NCBI GenBank assembly: GCA_016703425.1 | Contig: JADJCA010000011.1 | Coordinates: forward strand, 124,001 to 188,000 | DNA length: 64,000 nucleotides | From: Myxococcales bacterium | GTDB taxonomy: Bacteria > Myxococcota_A > Polyangia > Polyangiales > Polyangiaceae | Reading direction: 5' to 3' | Shown here: piece after piece, positions 14,993 to 26,441 of the stretch | How the letters are laid out: every line of letters starts with the position of its first letter | Numbering within the stretch: position 1 is the first letter of the stretch | Position numbers and translations under genes: made by a program | The notes under the pieces: generated by a model | Databases searched by the model: none | Told to the model about the DNA's origin: nothing | The model's input: the letters and a program-made list of their open reading frames with translations, nothing else

Positions 14993-16006
14993 ATGACCAT
15001 TTTCGACCTTCGTGTTTCCGCCCTCGCCGCCTTGGCCCTTGCTTCGCTCGCATGCGGTGCCGAACCGCCGACCCCCGCAGCTCCCCCGCCCCCGGCCGTG
15101 CCAAGTGCGCCCACCCCGCCGGCGCCGGTGGCCACGACGGCGCCCGCCGCGGCGACGCCCGCCGCGCCGCCCGCACCGGAAGCGCCGAAGGCTCCCACGC
15201 CGGCCCTCCGCTACACCGGCTTTGCGACCCCCGAGAGCGTCCTTCACGACGAGGCTCGCGATCGCTACTTGGTCACGAACATCAACGGCAAGCCCGTCGA
15301 CGCCGACAACAACGGCTTCATCAGCGAGCTGTCGCCCGAGGGCAAGGTCACCACGCTGAAGTGGATCGAGGCGGGCAAGAACAAGGTCACGCTGAACGCG
15401 CCCAAGGGCATGGCGATCGTGAAGGACGTTCTCTACGTGGCGGACCTCGACACGGTGCGGATGTTCGACGCGAAGAGCGGCGCCCCGAAAGGCGAGGTCA
15501 AGATCGCCGGCGCGACGTTCCTGAACGACGTGGCGGCCGCGGACGACGGACGCATCTTCGTGTCCGACTCAGGCATCAAGATGGAAGGCTCGGAGTTCGT
15601 CGGCACCGGCACCGACGCTGTATGGATCATCGAGAAGGGCAAAGCCAAGGTCCTCGCCAAGGCCGCTGAGCTCTCGCGCCCCAACGGTCTCTTGGTCGAC
15701 GGCAAGACGGTCATCGTCGTTCCCTTTGGCTCGAACGAGATTTACCGCCTCGACGAGAAGGGCAAGAAGGCCGACATGACGAAGCTGCCGAAGGGCGGCT
15801 TCGATGGCGTCGCCAAGCTCGGCGACGCGCTCCTCGTCTCAAGCTGGGAAGGTAGCGCCGTCTACAGGGGCAAGCTCGGCGGCACCTTCGAAGTCGCGCT
15901 CCCGGGACTCAAGGCGCCGGCGGATTTCGGCTACGACAAGAAGCGCGGCCGTGTGCTCGTGCCCCGCTTCATGGAAGACGCCGTCGAAGCCTACGACATG
16001 AAGTGA
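14993..16006 (+). CDS. SMP-30/gluconolactonase-like beta-propeller lipoprotein
   Basis: The ATG at 14993 starts a lipoprotein signal (FDLRVSALAALALASLAC, lipobox SLAC), followed by a Pro/Ala-rich linker and a propeller of about 270 residues (337 in all). Repeats are seen as ESVLHDEARDRYLVTNING, APKGMAIVKDVLYVADL, LNDVAAADDGRIFVSDSG, RPNGLLVDGKTVIVVPFG and APADFGYDKKRGRVLVPRF, as in SMP-30/strictosidine-synthase-like proteins. The substrate is unknown, and a non-enzymatic binding role is possible. The metallo-hydrolase gene begins within 45 bp, so the two probably form an operon. Confidence 0.85.
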   Translation: MTIFDLRVSALAALALASLACGAEPPTPAAPPPPAVPSAPTPPAPVATTAPAAATPAAPPAPEAPKAPTPALRYTGFATPESVLHDEARDRYLVTNINGKPVDADNNGFISELSPEGKVTTLKWIEAGKNKVTLNAPKGMAIVKDVLYVADLDTVRMFDAKSGAPKGEVKIAGATFLNDVAAADDGRIFVSDSGIKMEGSEFVGTGTDAVWIIEKGKAKVLAKAAELSRPNGLLVDGKTVIVVPFGSNEIYRLDEKGKKADMTKLPKGGFDGVAKLGDALLVSSWEGSAVYRGKLGGTFEVALPGLKAPADFGYDKKRGRVLVPRFMEDAVEAYDMK

Positions 16007-16050
16007 ATGACAAGAGGGGCGGCGACGGACCTCCGCGAGCGAGTCGCGTC

Positions 16051-17211
16051 ATGAACGGACGAAAGCTCCGCCGCGGGCTCGCGTGGTCGCTCCTCGCGGT
16101 CGTCGTCGGAGCGATTCTCTTTCACGTCGTCGCCGGCTGGACCGCCTTCGGCAAGCAGCCCTCGGGTGAGCGCCTCGTGCGCATGGCGCGCTCGCCCGAG
16201 CGCCGCGGCGAGGTCTTCGTGAACCGCGAGCCGCTCGAGAACGATCTGTGGCTCTCGCTCAAAGACGCCTTCGCGGCCAGCCCGCATACGAGCCCATCGG
16301 CGCCGATTCCCTTGACGCACGCGCCAGCGGGCCGGTTCGCGACGCCGCCGGCGTCGGGCCTGCGGCTCACATGGCTTGGCCATTCAACGACCCTCATCGA
16401 GATCGACGGGCGGCGAGTGCTCACCGATCCCATTTGGAGCAAGCGCGCCTCGCCGTTCTCATGGATCGGCCCTCAGCGCTTCTACGCTCCTCCCCTCGCC
16501 ATGGAGGACGTTCCGCCGCTCGATGCGGTCGTCATCTCGCACGATCACTACGACCACCTCGACATGAAGACGGTGCAAGCCCTCACCTCGCGCACCAAGC
16601 GCTTCGTGGTACCCCTCGGCATCGGCTCGCATCTCGCGTATTGGGGCGTTCCCGAGGCGCAGATCGTCGAGCTCGATTGGTGGGAGCACGTGGACCTCGG
16701 CGGCGTCGAGCTGGTGGCGGCTCCAGCGCGCCACGCCTCGGGCCGCGTGCTCATCGACAACGACACGCGCCTCTGGGCCGGCTACGCCATGCTCGGTCCC
16801 AAACACCGCGCCTACTACTCGGGCGACACGGGCCTCTTCCCGGCCATGCGCGAGATCGGCGAGCGGCTCGGTCCCTTCGACGTGACGCTCCTCGAAGCGG
16901 GGCAATACGGCCGCTCGTGGCCCGACTGGCACCTCGGGCCAGAGCAGGCCGTCGTCGCCCACCAGTGGCTTCGCGGCCGGGTCATGGTGCCGGTCCATTG
17001 GGCAGGCTTCGCCCTCGCGTACCACGGGTGGACCGAGCCGGTGGAGCGCGTGCTCGCGGCCGCAAGCTTGGCCAACGTGACGGTCCTCGCACCGATGCCG
17101 GGCCAGAGCGTGGAGCCCGACGCGCCCTTGGGCGTGACGCGCTGGTGGCCCGAGGTGCCGTGGAAGACCGGGGCCGAAGACCCAATTCGCGCGACACACA
17201 TGCCACCGTGA
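16051..17211 (+). CDS. Membrane-anchored metallo-beta-lactamase-fold hydrolase, NAPE-PLD/UlaG-like
   Basis: From the ATG at 16051 the product has 386 residues with an N-terminal span (LAWSLLAVVVGAILFHVVAGW). A GTG at 16003 overlapping the previous stop would add 16 residues. The metal site is intact: LTWLGHSTTLIEI, ISHDHYDHLD (HxHxDH-type), APARHASG, YYSGDTGLF and VPVHWAGFALAY near the C-terminus. The combination WLGH, HDHYDHLD and VHWG/A is typical of the N-acylphosphatidylethanolamine phospholipase D-like and UlaG-like branch. A phosphodiesterase acting on a lipid is a reasonable guess, not shown. It follows the propeller lipoprotein and converges on the next gene. Confidence 0.88.
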   Translation: MNGRKLRRGLAWSLLAVVVGAILFHVVAGWTAFGKQPSGERLVRMARSPERRGEVFVNREPLENDLWLSLKDAFAASPHTSPSAPIPLTHAPAGRFATPPASGLRLTWLGHSTTLIEIDGRRVLTDPIWSKRASPFSWIGPQRFYAPPLAMEDVPPLDAVVISHDHYDHLDMKTVQALTSRTKRFVVPLGIGSHLAYWGVPEAQIVELDWWEHVDLGGVELVAAPARHASGRVLIDNDTRLWAGYAMLGPKHRAYYSGDTGLFPAMREIGERLGPFDVTLLEAGQYGRSWPDWHLGPEQAVVAHQWLRGRVMVPVHWAGFALAYHGWTEPVERVLAAASLANVTVLAPMPGQSVEPDAPLGVTRWWPEVPWKTGAEDPIRATHMPP

Positions 17212-17228
17212 TCGCCGCGGGGCGTGCC

Positions 17229-18587
17229 TCAGTCGGCTGACGCGTCCAAAGAAGGCGTGCCGGCATCGCAGCGGGAGGGGCCCGACCAGGCGCAGTCGTC
17301 GCACCATTGGGTCCCCGCATCGTCGGGGCACGGCACTCCGGAGCCGAGCGTCGAATCCTCGATGGCGAGGACCCGGCCGCCGTCAACGCGACTCAGTGCG
17401 GACTGCACCGACGAGAAAAAGAGGGCCGCTGACAATTCGCCACAGTTGAGGTTTTCGTCCGTTGAGCCAGGCATGGGAAGGTCCAGGCGTCCGCAGAGGG
17501 TGGTGCGAGCAAACGACTGGTAGTCACTGGCATTCCCAGGCTCGCAGAGCTGGCCGCTCTTCGTGCTCGAGGGGTTGCGGCTGTTGCCGACGACACTCAA
17601 CAAGCTGGCACTTGGCATTCGCATCGCCAGGCGACCCCGCGACAGCGCAAGTTGAACGACACCGTCAGCGCCGACGGAGCGCTCGATTCCAGCGACGAGC
17701 ACGCCGCTGCGATAGGAGGTGCCGCCTCCACCGGGAACGCTGATCGGCAGGAGCCCGGGGCCGGTCTCGGGCACCACAAGTACGCCCCCCGTCACGTAAC
17801 CGTCGGCAAGGTAGCGCGAGGTGACAAGTTCCGAGCCAGCCTCGCCGAGGATAGATCGGCGGTCCACGACCCACGAGCTGGGCCCACCGCCGTCCCACAC
17901 CACGGGCATAGAGGCTAGGTCCGCGATGCTCACAACCGGCGAGCCGCCATCGCGTGGCAGGCGCAGCCGCTCTTCGCGAGCCGCAACCCAGAAGCGGACG
18001 CGAACAGCTCGGTCGTCGGCCTCGCCATTGTAGTCGTCCAGCTCGAGAAGAAGGTTCGTAGCGCCGACCTCGATGACGCGGTTTGGGTCGAAGGTTCGCG
18101 CGCCGGGGTTCACGCCGGGAACCTGAAGGATGAGGTCCAGGACGCCAGGCAGCGCATTGTCCACCCCGTGCTCGTAGTCACAGGCCGTCGAGACGGTCGG
18201 CGTCGCGCAGGAGCGTTGCTCCGCGCACCCCGTCGCCGCGTCACCGCGCCATGTGTTCTTGCCGTCAAGGTTGAAGCCCGGGTCGTCGCAGAAGAGCGGG
18301 CTCTTGTCGGGCCCGTCGTTGCGAAAGGCCCATCGTCGGACAGCGAAAAAGAAGGGTGGCTGACTTGGTTTGTTGGCGCCCACGTCGGACGCAGGGGGCC
18401 CCGGCGGTACGGGGCCGCAGGGATCAGGCGCTGCGGGAATGTGCGCGTCGGGCGCTGTCGCACCGTCATCGCTCGCGTCAACGTCCGCGGTGACCTCGGC
18501 GCCACGCAGCGCCACGAGCCACTGGCACGCGGCCATGGACGCCACCAGCGGAGCCAAGAGCAGGAGGGAGGCATTGCGCGCTTTCAT
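17229..18587 (-). CDS. Putative lipoprotein of unknown function
   Basis: The ATG at 18587 gives 452 residues with a lipoprotein signal (MKARNASLLLLAPLVASMAAC, lipobox MAAC). It continues with an Asp/Pro-rich linker (VTADVDASDDGATAPDAH). The body has several Cys pairs (LFCDDPGFN, GCAEQRSCATP, TACDYEHG) and stretches such as LLLELDDYNGEADDRAVRVRFWVA and DGGGPSSWVVDRRS. The C-terminus ends Cys-rich (VPCPDDAGTQWCDDCAW). This is the style of myxobacterial cell-envelope lipoproteins; no enzyme family is recognised. It lies divergent from nhaA, with about 215 bp between start codons. Confidence 0.75.
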   Translation of the reverse strand: MKARNASLLLLAPLVASMAACQWLVALRGAEVTADVDASDDGATAPDAHIPAAPDPCGPVPPGPPASDVGANKPSQPPFFFAVRRWAFRNDGPDKSPLFCDDPGFNLDGKNTWRGDAATGCAEQRSCATPTVSTACDYEHGVDNALPGVLDLILQVPGVNPGARTFDPNRVIEVGATNLLLELDDYNGEADDRAVRVRFWVAAREERLRLPRDGGSPVVSIADLASMPVVWDGGGPSSWVVDRRSILGEAGSELVTSRYLADGYVTGGVLVVPETGPGLLPISVPGGGGTSYRSGVLVAGIERSVGADGVVQLALSRGRLAMRMPSASLLSVVGNSRNPSSTKSGQLCEPGNASDYQSFARTTLCGRLDLPMPGSTDENLNCGELSAALFFSSVQSALSRVDGGRVLAIEDSTLGSGVPCPDDAGTQWCDDCAWSGPSRCDAGTPSLDASAD

Positions 18588-18801
18588 CTGCTGCTCGTCG
18601 GCATCGCCCCTCGAATCTACCGATGGAACACCACGTCGACCAGGGACCCAAGGCTGGCGACGTCTCATTCACACGAAGCGGCTCGTCGCCGACGTGCCTC
18701 GCGAGATGTGCTACCTCTGGACGCGAAAGGGTGCGGCGCGGGCCGCAGGACATCGGATGGTCGGGCCGCCATCCACGCCGGGATACCGGCGAGGTCCCAC
18801 C

Positions 18802-20214
<1,413 letters not shown>

Positions 20215-20259
20215 GGTCTGCACGCGAGCAGGTGGCGCCCGGGGCGCTGAGCGCGACGA

Positions 20260-20880
20260 TCACCAGCCGGGGGGTACTCTCCCCTGCAAGCAGTGGATCG
20301 TGCACGGGAGGCCGGGGCTCGAGCCAGCCCCTAGCTCAGGCGCGCTCGCCGTGCCGCGCCGGATGCCTTCCTCGCGGGGCCACAACGCACGCTGCCCGGG
20401 CACGAGCGAGTGCAGGCCGCTTTGCCAAAACCCAATGACGTGCGTGTGGCCTCCAACGCGTACCCCAAGCGTGTCGGCGAGCGCTTCGGCGAACGCCTGA
20501 CCGACGTCGCCGCCGAAGGCCTCGCACGTGCGGAGCCAGACGAGCGATCGCTCGCTTGTGACAAGGCGCTCTTTGAGCACTGCCACCACGCGACGTGCGC
20601 CGGCGTCGGCGCCGGGCGCTCCCACGAGGGCGCGAAGGTCGAGCGGGGCTCGGTCGACGAAGACGCGGCCGAAGCGACCGTGGCCCCAATACTGAAGCTC
20701 CGCCAGCGGGGCATCGAGCGCTTCGATGGCGCGAGCGGCGCCGGCCCAGTCGTCAATTCCCACCGACGCGTTGACGGCACCCGAAGCGCAGTAGAGCGCC
20801 GCACCGCCGCGCCAGACGGCGGAGAGTCCGCCCGCTGGGCGCGTGCACGTGCGGTCGTAGAGAACGAGTCGTTGCGCCAC
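20260..20880 (-). CDS. Caspase-fold-like protein with candidate His-Cys dyad
   Basis: I use the GTG at 20880 (206 residues); a TTG at 20910 would lie in the U-run of the upstream terminator. No signal peptide is present. The protein has LVLYDRTC at the start, LQYWGHGRFGRVF with His67, RSLVWLRTCEAFGGDVGQ with Cys119, and HTHVIGFWQSGLHSL with LWPREEG near the end. A Gly-His-Gly on one strand and a Cys at the end of a later hydrophobic strand, about 50 residues apart, is the arrangement of caspase/CHAT/DUF4347-type folds. The family itself was not recognised, so the fold is an inference. It stands alone, converging on nhaA. Confidence 0.6.
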   Translation of the reverse strand: MAQRLVLYDRTCTRPAGGLSAVWRGGAALYCASGAVNASVGIDDWAGAARAIEALDAPLAELQYWGHGRFGRVFVDRAPLDLRALVGAPGADAGARRVVAVLKERLVTSERSLVWLRTCEAFGGDVGQAFAEALADTLGVRVGGHTHVIGFWQSGLHSLVPGQRALWPREEGIRRGTASAPELGAGSSPGLPCTIHCLQGRVPPGW

Positions 20881-20907
20881 GGGGAGGCAATCGTGACGCG
20901 GCCGCGA

Positions 20908-20960
20908 CAAAAAGGAAAACCCCCAAGAGGCTCGGGGTTGCGCCCACGTCCTCTTGGGGG
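20908..20960 (-). terminator. Rho-independent terminator after the substrate-binding protein gene
   Basis: CCCCCAAGAGG at 20920-20930 pairs perfectly with CCTCTTGGGGG at 20950-20960 (11 bp, 19-base loop). On the minus strand it is followed by a U-rich run (TTTTCCTTTTT). The stop of the gene it serves is at 20998. The run ends about 30 bp before the chosen start of the next leftward gene. Confidence 0.85.
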
Positions 20961-20997
20961 TCGGTCGCGAAGGCCCGCGGGGGCGTTCGCCGGCGCG

Positions 20998-22443
20998 CTA
21001 CTTCTTCCCCGGCGCCGTCTTCGCGTTCGCTGCGGCGGGCGGCGGCGTCGCCGTGCCCTTCTCGCCGGGCTTCGCGTCCTTGGCGTCCTTGTCGTCCTTC
21101 GCAAGGAGGACCGGCTCGGGCTTGTCGGTGAGGTACTTCTTCATGTCCGTCACGAGCACGAACTCATCGTTCTTGATGCCCGAGAGCCATACGCTGTCGA
21201 AGCCCTGGTTGTCACCCTGGCCCCAGGTGAGCTTCTGACCAACGCCCGGGTCCCACCCGACCATCGACTCGGCAGCCTTGCGAAGCGATTCTCGCGTCAG
21301 GTTCTTGCCGGCTCGCTCCATGGCTTCGACGAGGGCTCGCGCGCCGATGAAGCTCTCGAGCGCGTTGGTGCTGTAGCGGAGCGGGCGATAGTTGGGGTCT
21401 GCGATCTGGGCAGGCAGATCAGCCTTCCGCTTGTCGGTGAGGTCTCTGTACTCACGCACCGCGGGCAGGTCGGTGGCGCTGACGGGCGGCGAGTTCGTGC
21501 AGCCAATGAGCGCGTTGGTCATTCGCTTGCTGGTCTTCTTTTCGATGGCGATGAGCTGACGCAACATCGTGTCGGGCGTGCCCATGGTCGCGGCGGCCAC
21601 GTTCCAGCCGGACTCGCGGGCGTCCCGCACGAAGACCGTCGACGGGTTGTAGGTCGCCGCAAGGACGACTGCTTCCGCGCCTGCAGCCTTCATCTTCGCC
21701 ACGATGTCCTTTGCGTCGCTCGTCTCGGGCTTGGCCGACTTGGGGATCGGCAGCTCGAGGACCATCGTGAGGCCCTTGTCCTCGATGGCCTTCTTGGCCG
21801 CCGTGGCGGCGCTCTTCCCGAAGCCGTCGTCTTGCGCGACAACGCCGATCTTCTTGAAGCCCGCCGACGCGAACGCCTCGACGACATCCTTGCCGGAGCT
21901 CTTGAGTGAGCCGCGAATGTTGAAGGCGAAGGGCGCAAACTCGGGAGCGCGCAACACCTCGGCGCCGCTCGTCGAGCCCCACAAGACGAACTTCTTCGCC
22001 TCGTACTTCTTCAGGGTCTTCACGATGCCGCTCGAAGGCTCGGTGCCGCTGGCGCCGAAGAACACAAAGGGCCGATCGTCGTTGATCGCTTTCTCGGTCG
22101 CCGCCTCTCCGCCCTCCGACGTGTACTTGTCGTCGACGGGCACGATCTCGATCTTGCGTCCATGGACGCCACCGCGCGCATTCACCTCGGCGAAGTACGC
22201 CATGGCGCCGCGGTACGACTCGGTGCCCAAGCCGGCTTGGGCGCCGGTGAACGAGGCAACCTGCGACAGGCGAACGGTCTCATCGGTCACGCCGTCGGGC
22301 GCCTCCTTCGCAGCCTCCTTGGTGGCTTCCGTCGACTCCCCCTGATCGTCGCGGCGCGCTCGCGCCTTCTTGCAACCGATCACGGACGTTGCAAACACCA
22401 AGAGCCCGACGACACCCAACGCTTGTTTCGACCATGCGCGCAT
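20998..22443 (-). CDS. ABC-type branched-chain-amino-acid-like substrate-binding lipoprotein
   Basis: The ATG at 22443 has a good ribosome-binding site (GGAGGAAG on the minus strand) and starts a lipoprotein signal (LGVVGLLVFATSVIGC). The 481-residue product has a charged linker (RRDDQGESTEATKEAAKEAP) and a type I periplasmic-binding fold of the LivJ/LivK kind: VRLSQVASFTGAQAGLGTE, AYFAEVNARGGVHGRKIEIV, DDKYTSEGG, FGASGTEPSSGIV and KIGVVAQDDGFGKSAA. The ligand is unknown. No permease or ATPase gene lies nearby, so it works with components encoded elsewhere or as a sensor. The C-terminus is a Lys/Ala/Pro-rich tail (KTAPGKK). A strong terminator follows. Confidence 0.9.
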   Translation of the reverse strand: MRAWSKQALGVVGLLVFATSVIGCKKARARRDDQGESTEATKEAAKEAPDGVTDETVRLSQVASFTGAQAGLGTESYRGAMAYFAEVNARGGVHGRKIEIVPVDDKYTSEGGEAATEKAINDDRPFVFFGASGTEPSSGIVKTLKKYEAKKFVLWGSTSGAEVLRAPEFAPFAFNIRGSLKSSGKDVVEAFASAGFKKIGVVAQDDGFGKSAATAAKKAIEDKGLTMVLELPIPKSAKPETSDAKDIVAKMKAAGAEAVVLAATYNPSTVFVRDARESGWNVAAATMGTPDTMLRQLIAIEKKTSKRMTNALIGCTNSPPVSATDLPAVREYRDLTDKRKADLPAQIADPNYRPLRYSTNALESFIGARALVEAMERAGKNLTRESLRKAAESMVGWDPGVGQKLTWGQGDNQGFDSVWLSGIKNDEFVLVTDMKKYLTDKPEPVLLAKDDKDAKDAKPGEKGTATPPPAAANAKTAPGKK

Positions 22444-22633
22444 GTTCTTCCTCCGCGAAGCCCCCGCTTCAAAGCTCCTGCGCGGTGACGCAAAAGCCCG
22501 AGGTTCGAGAGTATGGGGCCCGTCGACGTGGGTGAAGCTTTTCGCCGGCGCCCTCGCCAAATGAGTGCGCGCTCGCCCCCCGTGTCGGGCCAGCGGCGGC
22601 GTGAAAAGTTTCGTCTAGTTGGATGGAGAATAC

Positions 22634-22674
22634 ACAAAAAAAGCCCGGCCTACAGCGGAGCCGTAGGCCGGGCT
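22634..22674 (-). terminator. Rho-independent terminator of dnaK
   Basis: AGCCCGGCCTAC at 22642-22653 pairs with GTAGGCCGGGCT at 22663-22674 (12-bp perfect stem, 9-base loop). On the minus strand it is followed by an uninterrupted run of seven or more T. It begins 40 bp after the dnaK stop. Confidence 0.93.
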
Positions 22675-22713
22675 GGCGAGCACCACTTGGGCGCCGCTTG
22701 AAGCGTCGTCAGG

Positions 22714-24630
<1,917 letters not shown>

Positions 24631-25006
24631 GATTCCCTAGCCTCCAGCGATCTTCAGTCTTCCGGCGAGGCCCTTCGGCGTTCCGGGTTCCGGGGCGCCG
24701 CCGGCCTCCGCCGAAAAGGCAAGGCTAAACAGCGGACCGCGGCGGAATTTGCCGAATTCCTCGTCGTGTTCGGGGGCAAGCTAATCACCTCGGCCCGGAC
24801 GTCAACCGTTGGCGGCATGGCAGGTGCACATGCGGGCCCGACGTGAACTTGAACCAAAGCTCTCGTTGCGGGAGACGCCAATGGACTGCTAGAGTCCCGA
24901 GGCATTTGACAGTTCCTCTACGATAAGAGCCGGCCCTCGGCGCCAGAGCGCGGCCGCCCGTGTACGACGGGCGAGACCGACCGCCAGACGCTCGGGTCCC
25001 TTCGCG
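24631..25006. promoter_or_regulatory. Divergent dnaK/pcnB control region (376 bp)
   Basis: This interval must hold the promoters of dnaK (leftward) and pcnB (rightward). It has an A/T-richer patch around 24745-24785 with a 15-bp palindrome (GAATT-TGCCG-AATTC, 24745-24759). No CIRCE element and no clear sigma-32 consensus were found, so heat-shock control cannot be assigned from sequence. Confidence 0.55.
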
Positions 25007-26338
25007 ATGCGACGACCCAAGGACGACCTCCCTCCCCCGCCCGAACTTCCCTCGTTCACCATCGAGGCCGACGCCGATGTCCCCGAGGACGTCTCGCTGC
25101 GGCATGACGGCACGTCGCTAACGCGCCACGACGTCGACATCGCCGAGGCCGATCTCGACCCTGACGCCGCCAAGGTTGTCCGGCGCCTTGAGCGAGCGGG
25201 ACACCAGGCCTACCTCGTTGGCGGCTGCGTCCGGGACCTCCTTCTGGACCACAAGCCGAAAGACTGGGACATCGCCACGAGCGCGAGACCGGAAGACGTT
25301 CGCCAGCTCTTTCGCAACTGCCGCATCATCGGCCGGAGGTTCCGGCTCGCCCATGTCCTTTTTGGCCACGGCAAGGTCATCGAGGTCGCGACCTTCCGGA
25401 AGAACCCCGCGGAGCCCGTCGACGACGACGCCGTCAGCGACCTCTTGATTCGAAGCGACAACGTCTTCGGCGAAGCGCACGAGGACGCCATCCGACGCGA
25501 CTTCACCATCAACGCGCTCTTCTACGACGTGGACCGCCGTCAGGTGCTCGATTGGTGCGGCGGCATGGAGCACATCGCCCACCGAACGATCCACACCATC
25601 GGCGATCCAAACGTTCGCTTCCGCGAGGATCCGGTGCGAATCCTCCGCGCCATCAAGTTCGCCGCCCGCCGCGATCTCGGGATTTCGCCCGCCGTCTACG
25701 ACGCCATGGTGGCTCATCGCGAGTCGCTCGGTCACGCGGCCCGGCCCCGCATCTTCGAGGAGATCCTCCGGCTCCTACGCTATGGCGCGGCCCACCGGTC
25801 TCTTTGGCTCTTCTGGGAAACGGGCGCGATGGCGCAGCTCATTCCCGAGCTCGCCGCGTTCCTCGACGACGATGGCGGGGCGACCGGCGGCGGCGGCGTT
25901 GAACGCTTCTTCAAGAAAATGGACGCCATCGATCGCCGCATTCGCGCCGGCGGGCCGGTCCCCGACGACGTGACGCTCTTCACGGTCTTGCTCCGCGAGC
26001 CGCTCGAAGAGGCCTGCGATGGCGCCCGCGACAAGGTGGAAGCGGCCTACCAGTTCCTCGATCCGATCATGGAACGCATCGCGATCCCGCGGCGCATCTC
26101 CGACGCCATGCGTCGCATCGTCTCGATGCAGCCGCGCCTCGAGACGAAGCGCTTGGGACGCCTCGCCCGCGCCGAGCACGCGGGCCTCGCGCTCGACGTC
26201 CTCGAGATTGAGCTGGAATCAAAGGGCGCTGACACGTCGCACCTCGAGGCGATGCGAGCCGAGATCCCTGCCGTAACGGACCGCGAAGAAGACGGCCCCG
26301 GCATCCGGCGCCCAAAGCGGCGCCGCCGCCGCCACTAG
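25007..26338 (+). CDS. pcnB: Poly(A) polymerase / CCA-adding-like nucleotidyltransferase (PcnB type)
   Basis: The product has 443 residues. The class II nucleotidyltransferase head is clear: AYLVGGCVRDLLLDHKPKDWDIATSA contains Gly-Gly, Val-Arg-Asp and the catalytic DWD (given here as a motif description: GGCVRD then KDWDIATSA). It continues with RFRLAHVLFG, RRDFTINALFYD, FREDPVRILRAIKFAARRD and PRIFEEILRLL. RRDFTINAL and the ERxxxE-like neck fit the PcnB/CCA family; the basic C-terminus (RRPKRRRRRH) is as in PcnB. PcnB adds poly(A) tails to RNA, which promotes RNA decay. A CCA-adding role cannot be excluded. It is followed by a terminator and divergent from dnaK. Confidence 0.9.
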   Translation: MRRPKDDLPPPPELPSFTIEADADVPEDVSLRHDGTSLTRHDVDIAEADLDPDAAKVVRRLERAGHQAYLVGGCVRDLLLDHKPKDWDIATSARPEDVRQLFRNCRIIGRRFRLAHVLFGHGKVIEVATFRKNPAEPVDDDAVSDLLIRSDNVFGEAHEDAIRRDFTINALFYDVDRRQVLDWCGGMEHIAHRTIHTIGDPNVRFREDPVRILRAIKFAARRDLGISPAVYDAMVAHRESLGHAARPRIFEEILRLLRYGAAHRSLWLFWETGAMAQLIPELAAFLDDDGGATGGGGVERFFKKMDAIDRRIRAGGPVPDDVTLFTVLLREPLEEACDGARDKVEAAYQFLDPIMERIAIPRRISDAMRRIVSMQPRLETKRLGRLARAEHAGLALDVLEIELESKGADTSHLEAMRAEIPAVTDREEDGPGIRRPKRRRRRH

Positions 26339-26363
26339 AAAAGGGCGCGCGCGCGATTTGCTT

Positions 26364-26391
26364 CCACCGATCAAGACCGGTGGGGCTTTTT
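26364..26391 (+). terminator. Rho-independent terminator of pcnB
   Basis: CCACCG at 26364-26369 pairs with CGGTGG at 26378-26383 (8-base loop), followed by GGC and TTTTT. It begins 25 bp after the stop codon. Confidence 0.8.
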
Positions 26392-26441
26392 CACGCCTCG
26401 GAGACGCGACACCGGGGTGTTCCCAATGCTACGTGGTTCTC

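Noticed and set aside
20410..21909. 499-codon plus-strand frame across the caspase-like and binding-protein genes
   Set aside because: Antisense to two genes and crosses a terminator hairpin.
24745..24759. Palindrome before dnaK considered as CIRCE
   Set aside because: CIRCE is TTAGCACTC-N9-GAGTGCTAA; this palindrome has different arms and spacing.
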